Source: Pontederia crassipes (lineage: Eukaryota > Streptophyta > Magnoliopsida > Commelinales > Pontederiaceae). Taken from it: 64,000 nucleotides of DNA. Shown in pieces: positions 58,300-64,000 of this stretch (positions are counted from its first letter, which is position 1; the number at the start of each line of letters is the position of its first letter). The notes under the pieces were generated by a model. It was not told the DNA's origin. It worked only from the letters and a program-made list of their open reading frames with translations, and did not search any database. Location of the stretch: NCBI GenBank assembly GCA_030549335.1, contig CM060198.1, positions 63,841,958-63,905,957 of the forward strand, given 5' to 3'. Made by a program: the position numbers and the translations under genes.

Positions 58300-59160
58300 T
58301 TCGAAATTATCGAAGGATATATATCCATCGGTAATTCCAAATACTACATCTATCGGTGATTAGAATAATAATTTATTATTAATATATACGATATAAAATT
58401 TTATTATTAAACATTGATAATATCATATGTATTGATATATATTATTATAAACATTAATAATATAATATAATATTATAAATAAATATAAGTTGGATATGTA
58501 TTCTATTATAAACATTAATAATAAATTATTATTTAATTATCGATGGGTCTACCTTTTAAAATTACCGAGGGATTAAGATCTGTCGATAATTCTGAAGCGC
58601 ACAACCCTTGGTAATTTAAATAATAATTTATTATTAATGTATATGATACAAAATATTGATAATATCGTATGTATTGATATATATTATTATAAACATTAAT
58701 AATATAATATTATAGTATAAATATTATAAATAAATAGAAGATGGATAAGTATTTTATTATAAATAATAATTAATAAATTATTATTTTAATTACCGACGGA
58801 TCTTTCCTTCAAAATTACTGAGGGATTAAGTTCCATTGGAAATTTCGAAGGATACATCCGTCGGTAATTAAAATAATAATTATTATTAATGTATATGATA
58901 TAAAATATTATTATTAAACATTGATAATATTATATGTATTGATATATATTATTATAAACATTACTAATATAATATTATAGTATAAATATTATAAATAAAT
59001 GGAAGATTGATATTTATTAGATTATAAACATCAATAATAAATTATAAATATAATTACCGAAGGGCCTAGACTTCGAAATTATCGACGAATTTAAATCTCT
59101 TGGTAATTTTGAAGACTATGACCGTCGGTATTGTTTATGATATAATGCATATCTATTTTT
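58300..59160. repeat. ~245-260 bp tandem repeats (CACTA subterminal)
   Basis: At least three successive units. Each has a taccgangg landmark (near 58545, 58790 and 59050), a second inverted word (tcggtaattt/cggtaatt) 60-80 bp later, then attattaatgtatatgatat and gtattgatatatattattat spacers. Later units up to 60.3 kb are shorter and less regular. Confidence 0.7.
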
Positions 59161-60432
59161 TTATATTTACTTATATTCTTTTCTTGATGCATTAATAAAT
59201 AATGTGATTAAATAATAAATATCAAATTTATGAGGCTTATTGATTAAAAAGTGATAAGTAGTTATAAATCTAAGATATGATCCAAAATGTATACTTATTA
59301 TAACAATTAGCTATATTACGATTAAAATTAGTTATATCTTGAATAGGAATATAACATGTTTTAACTTTATTAAAATTTATCTAATTTATATTATAAATTT
59401 ACTTACAATCTATATTATATATATATAAATATATTAAAAGTAAAATTATATATGTCTATAAATAAATAAATGGAAGATAGATATGTATTATATTATAAAT
59501 ATTTATAAAAAATATTATTTAATTACCGACGGGTATATCTTTTGGAAATACCGAAGGATTTGAAACTTGTTGATAATTCTAAAGGAAATACTCGTCGGTA
59601 ATTAAAATAATATTATTTATTATTAATTTTCATAATGCATATCTATCTTTCTACATGTTTATATCATTATTTTTTATTTTCTCATAGATTATAAATAGAT
59701 TTAGAATATAAAATTGATAAATGCAATATGCACGAAAACTTTAACATAATACCTATAAATATATTAAAGAAAATGAGAAAAAAGATAAAATATTAAAGAC
59801 AAATATGAAAAAAATGAAAAATAGTGATAATTTATTGAACATATTATATTATATTAATGCATCAAGAAAGGAATAAAAGTAAATGTAAGAAATATGCATT
59901 ATATTATATTATAAACATTACTAATAAATTATTATTAGTTACTGACGGTCCTAGCCTTCGAAATTATCAAGGATATTGCTCCGTCGGTAATTTCGAAGAC
60001 TAGGTCCATTAGTAAGTGAAGTAATAAAATATTAAGCATATATTAATTCTATATTACATATATATTATTAAAAAATCATTATAGATAGTCCTAGCCTTCG
60101 AAATTATCGACGAATAAATATCCCTCGGTAATTTCGAAGGCTAAACCCGTCGGTAATTATATTTATAATAATATATATATGATATAATATATAAATATAT
60201 ATGACGGTTCTAGTCTTCAAAAATACCGATGGATTTATATCCGTCGGTAATTTCGAAGAGATATCCGTCAGTTACTTACCCATGGATATTTTTCGTCTAC
60301 AGTAGCGAAGAAAATTTTGGCTCTCGGTATTTCAGAAGGTTTTTCCTATCTGTTGTAAATGTCGTCGGTAAATGCAAAGGATTCTCGTCCGTCGGAAACA
60401 ATCCATCACAAATTATCAATTTTCTTGTAGTG

Positions 60433-61844
60433 CAAGGAGACAAAGAATATTGACACATCACTACTCAAATCAAAATTATCAATTGAACTAAAAATCGACA
60501 CTGAAGAGATGTTCAGTCAAATCATTATAATAATGGAAAGAAGGCTCACGGGACCAACACATCAAACACCTAAAAGTTAGTTGATCGAAATGAGGAGTAC
60601 AAATGAAGTAGATGATCTTACAAGAGAATTTGAGAGTCAACTCAAGTTTAATGAGTTAGAAGCAAAAGTGTGTGCATTAGATAATTAAGTTGCACCATTG
60701 ATTTCTCAAAATACAAAAGCTCATAAGCACATTGATTATGACTTCACATTTTGTCATATATTCATGCCACCAAGAATATTCATATCAAAGGAGACGAAGA
60801 CCAACCACATACTTTACAAGAAATATTTAGCGGTGTATTAAGGATACAAGTGAACATTGAAAAAACCATAATAGCAAAACTAGCTCGGATCATGACGAAT
60901 CAGAAACCGAATAAACTAAATGTGGAAACTTACAGTCATCCTTCGCTTGATGGAATGGACTTCCAAAATGACACCATAAAAATATATTCTTCTTAGCACG
61001 GATGGAAAATGCAAAGAAGAATTTTTCATCAAATAGATTTCATCCAAGTTGTTGTGTGTTTTGGGGACCATGGTCATCTATTTATAGTAGGCACAAGGAG
61101 TTTGAAGTTTCACCCATCATGAAGCCTTCAATATGTACCCTTTGATCTCTATATATGTCTTTTCACATTGATGTACCTTTTGTTCATTTTGTATATACCT
61201 TTTTATTCTCATACACCTTTTAGTATATGAAAACATATACACCTTTAAACTTTATATACCTTTTGGTATATATATATATATACTCATTAAACTTTATACA
61301 CCTTCTGGTATATATATACACACTCTTTAACCTTTTGGTATATACATCTTTTAGTCTCTACACATATAATTTCATATCATTTCATATTAATGAATATGTC
61401 CATAAATACTTTGATCACTTTATTTGAGCCTTAATATATTTTGACAATCCTTAATTGTATAATTATTTTCATATTAAACCCAATGTTGGAATTATATTCC
61501 AACAAATACACAATATAAATTGCATAAATCTGAAGAAAACGTTCACATTTGGAGGTCCCTACTAGTACTAAAATATTGTCTCCAATATGACATCACCAAT
61601 TGAAAAGAGCATTCCATTATAATTAAAATCGACAACCACATCAACACGTATCATATCTTTGCAAACTTATAAATCCTCGAGGTGAAGAATCATATCATCA
61701 ACATCAATGGTAACCTCTCCAATCATTACAAATGATAAACAACATTAAAGAAGAGAAGCACGACACCAAAGTCAACAATACTAACCGCATTAACACAATA
61801 GTGACACACGTGCAAGACATTTATCTATGCTCATTAGAGACGCA
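60433..61844. other. decayed coding-like DNA and a tataca-rich stretch, unassigned
   Basis: 60440-61100 reads as A-rich, broken, protein-like sequence on the plus strand (frames with many Lys, Glu and Asn, such as 60751-60996) that may be an old retroelement gag, but no motif is certain. 61190-61340 is a repetitive tatacacctttt/ggtatatata stretch. 61480-61844 is unremarkable. Confidence 0.35.
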
Positions 61845-62400
61845 CACTACAAGAAAATTAGAATTTTTCGACAGGTCATTTCCAACGGATAGAACTTCGT
61901 CACAATTTGCAACGGATAGGTATCCGTCGATATTTTTGACGGTTACAACCGTCAAAAATAAGAATATTAAATTATGCAATATGTTATATTATTATTTTAT
62001 TTTTCGACGGTTAGGAACGTCGAAAGTTTCGACGGATACCTAATCGTCAAAAATTTTTTACGATCTTAACCGTCGGTAAATGAAAAACAATATAATATAA
62101 GAAGTATTTTGTTAAATCGGTAAATGAAAATTTTTTACAGTCCTAACCGTCGGTAAATGGTCTTGACCGTTGAAACTTTCGACGGTTGTGACGACCGCCG
62201 AAAGTCTCGACGGTTGTGGCCGCCGAACTTTTGTGTCGGTTACAACCATTGGAACTTCCGACGAGTTTTTTCCAACCGTCGAAAATCGTTTTGCGATGAC
62301 TATTTTTTTCACAAATCAATTTCGTCGAAAAACCCGTCAAAAATCATAATTTTTGACAGTTTTTGTCAAATCACAACTTCAACCTGATGATCTTGTTATA
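61845..62400 (+). mobile_element. CACTA-type terminus with inverted subterminal repeats
   Basis: CACTACAAGAAAATTAG at 61845 is a left CACTA end. It is followed by many cgacggtt/aaccgtcg words, several forming small inverted pairs (ttttgacggttacaaccgtc near 61938; ttcgacggttaggaacgtcg near 62007). Similar words occur at 57.4-57.7 kb. No right end was found before the next element at 62507. It differs from the cgtcggtaatttcg family at 58-60 kb. Confidence 0.6.
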
Positions 62401-62506
62401 CCTCAAGAATCACCACCACCAAGTAATAACGAAAGGTTGGAAACTTTGGATGTCATTCAATATTGTGATTTACTGAGCTTTGTCTAAAGAGCATCTATCA
62501 CATCAA

Positions 62507-63146
62507 GGGGGTGTTTGGGAAGTGGAACTGGGTGGAACTAGCCCCTGGTTCCACCCGGTTCCCCCAAACATCCCATTTGGTTCCATGCTTGGAACCAGGG
62601 TCACGTGATCCTGGTTCCAAGCTGCCGGTTCCACCACTTTGGTAAATGGTGGAATCGGGGGTTGTTGCTTTTTTTTTACTTTTTGACTTTTTTTTAAATG
62701 ATGTTTTGGCTTTTTTCCAAACTTTTTTTTATAACTTTTCTTATATAAGTTAATTTATTTTATTATATATAAAATATTAATATAATATTATTTATTGTTA
62801 ATTATTTCATTATAAATTTTAAATATTCCATTAAATATAAATTATAAAAAAAATTGAATTTTTATATTTAAATAATATATTTTTTGACAAAATTGTTGAC
62901 ATATTTTTTTAAATTTATATTATGTATTTTAATTTTTTAACAATATTATGATATATATTTATAATACATATTTTTAATTCAATCACCCACTAAAATTAAA
63001 TCACATCTACTTTTTCCTATCACATCAACTAGCTTATTCCTCATCATCAAATTTCACTTTAATCAAACACAATCCAAACTAATCTATCACTTCAACTATT
63101 CACAAGAACTTGGTAGAACTCTAGTTTCCCTTGCCAAACAGTCTCC
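62507..63146. mobile_element. inverted-repeat element (MITE-like), GGTGTTTGG ends
   Basis: The left end GGGGGTGTTTGGGAAGTGGA and the reverse complement of the right end GGAGACTGTTTGGCAAGGGA match at most positions over about 25 bp. The first 170 bp is GC-rich with many ggttcca/tggaacc words; the rest is AT-rich. A perfect target duplication was not found, so superfamily (hAT or Harbinger) is open. Confidence 0.55.
62588..62621. repeat. perfect 12-bp inverted repeat around CACGTG
   Basis: cttggaaccagg (62588-62599), loop gtcacgtgat, then cctggttccaag (62610-62621). The loop contains a G-box-like CACGTG. Confidence 0.85.
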
Positions 63147-63277
63147 AAATATTTTCAATGAGATTGTTCCCTTATTGCTTATTTGCAATCTTTATCGCTA
63201 TAATGAATCACCTTTTATTATTCTCCGCATACATTATATCAAAGTTAAGCTAAACGTCTATAGTTTAGAATGATTCT

Positions 63278-64000
63278 TGTAATGCCGCCAAATCATACTC
63301 CGCCACGTGGCAGAATACGCTTCGAAGACACTACGGGTTATTCTTACGTGTACATCATAATGATCAAAAAGAAGACTTTGATTGGTCAACTCAATATCAA
63401 TAAAAGTAGAAGACTTAATCATCATTAAATAATAAAAGAGTGTGACATCTTGATATGCGAAAGATTGATAAAGAACTTCATATGAGTTCAAAGAAAAGCT
63501 AGTACATCAAACTAAAGGACTTAAGATACCCATGTACAGTCACTTACGAACTCGATCTGTCACCGTTGGCCACCTTCATCGTTAAGATCTAGTCATACAT
63601 TTAAGAATATACATGGGAGAAATCTCCCTGTGAGTTTTACAACTCAGTATGGAAGTAAGATAAAAATAATCATAAGATCATGATACTAGATAAGAATCAT
63701 AAGGACATCATCATCATCATATAGAAGGAAAATAGACATCATCATGATATAAGTAAATGATTCTTGTAACATGTCATATGGATAGAAGATCTCTAAGATC
63801 ATAAGAAATGAATAGATCAAGATGTCATCTTCTTGAGATCATAAGATCAAAAGATAGAGATATATCATAATAAATCATCATTAAATGGCAAGAGTCGATC
63901 ATCATGGCTATGAGGATCATACAAGATTCATGAGAGATAATTATATGAAGATATAAAATCATGAATTGTATCATTTTTTTTAGATCATATTAATAATAGA
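63278..64000 (-). repeat. LTR, TGTAACGCCC-type family, running off the window
   Basis: In plus-strand view it starts TGTAATGCCGCC, the complement of the LTR 3' end. The next 700 bp is co-linear with 19617-18900 in reverse: cacgtggc near 63304, gatcgaactcg-like at about 63550, the gagttttacaactcagta segment near 63634, then catcatcatcat-rich sequence. ATTCT (63273-63277) may be its target duplication; the partner lies outside. Confidence 0.7.

Larger units (their letters stand above)
57385..60432 (-). mobile_element. CACTA-type transposon region (one terminus seen)
   Basis: The right end 60421-60432 is, on the minus strand, CACTACAAGAAAATTGATAA, a classic CACTA terminus, preceded by catcacaaat words. 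58300-60420 is an array of cgtcggtaatttcgaagg-type subterminal words in both orientations. 57390-57700 carries another set (ttcgacgg, gtcgaaa words) that would suit the opposite subterminal region. No left CACTA end and no transposase were found, so the element is truncated or deleted. Open frames at 57.4-58.3 kb fall in a GC-rich block and have no family. Confidence 0.6.

Noticed and set aside
1-64000. tRNA, rRNA or other structured RNA genes
   Set aside because: No cloverleaf, rRNA core or snRNA signature was recognised; the only pol III-like boxes are in the 199-bp MITE.
1-64000. A new multi-gene system
   Set aside because: Only one intact host gene is present and the remaining coding potential belongs to transposons, so no gene set exists that could form such a system here.

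Overview
This window is nuclear DNA from a flowering plant, probably a monocot. It is AT-rich and contains almost nothing but transposable elements. The GC-biased codons of the captured gene pieces near 3-4 kb fit a monocot; species is not determined. Reading by eye, I find one convincing intact host gene: a single-exon PGG-domain membrane protein on the minus strand (20673-21542). There are remnants of others: beta-carotene hydroxylase and carboxylesterase fragments side by side at 3.15-3.88 kb, and a doubtful second PGG-like relic near 13.2 kb.

Layout. 1-6.5 kb: a dispersed repeat (called R1 here), the two gene fragments, and a stretch of organelle-like composition. 7113-11299: a deleted copia-type LTR element with a gag relic, flanked by CTTGG. 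11958-13005: a non-autonomous Mutator-like element with a very GC-rich interior. 14.5-19.6 kb: two related long LTR-like blocks carrying arrays of a CCCGGGTT-type motif; the second looks like a solo LTR, and a relative starts at 63278 on the other strand and runs off the window. 19819-20017: a small hAT-type MITE. 20.4-21.9 kb: the PGG gene. 22.7-24 kb: a CACTA-like end. 24.1-35.7 kb: more R1 blocks, a tiny RTE-type insertion with a 19-bp target duplication, two copies of a TGTAACAACC-type LTR, and inside one of these a nearly whole Ty1-copia element (30041-34753, duplication TTGTC).

36.4-54.1 kb: an Athila-like Ty3-gypsy complex on the minus strand, split by a younger, opposite-strand member of the same family (42183-49300, duplication CTGGC). 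LTR divergence, about 9% outside and 2% inside by eye, agrees with the nesting order. 54.7-57.0 kb: two hAT-type MITEs with 8-bp duplications around a diverged gypsy LTR. 57.4-62.4 kb: CACTA-type ends with long subterminal repeat arrays. 62.5-63.1 kb: another inverted-repeat element, then the LTR at the right edge.

There is no operon-like or multi-gene system here. The notable signals are structural: several unrelated LTR families each carry dense arrays of short GC-rich, often palindromic motifs (CCCGGGTT, GTCGACCGG, TTACGGCCGAG) in AT-rich surroundings; the Mutator-like element has a GC-rich core; and two host-gene fragments lie together. I could run no alignment or database search. Family names rest on motifs and termini visible in the sequence.
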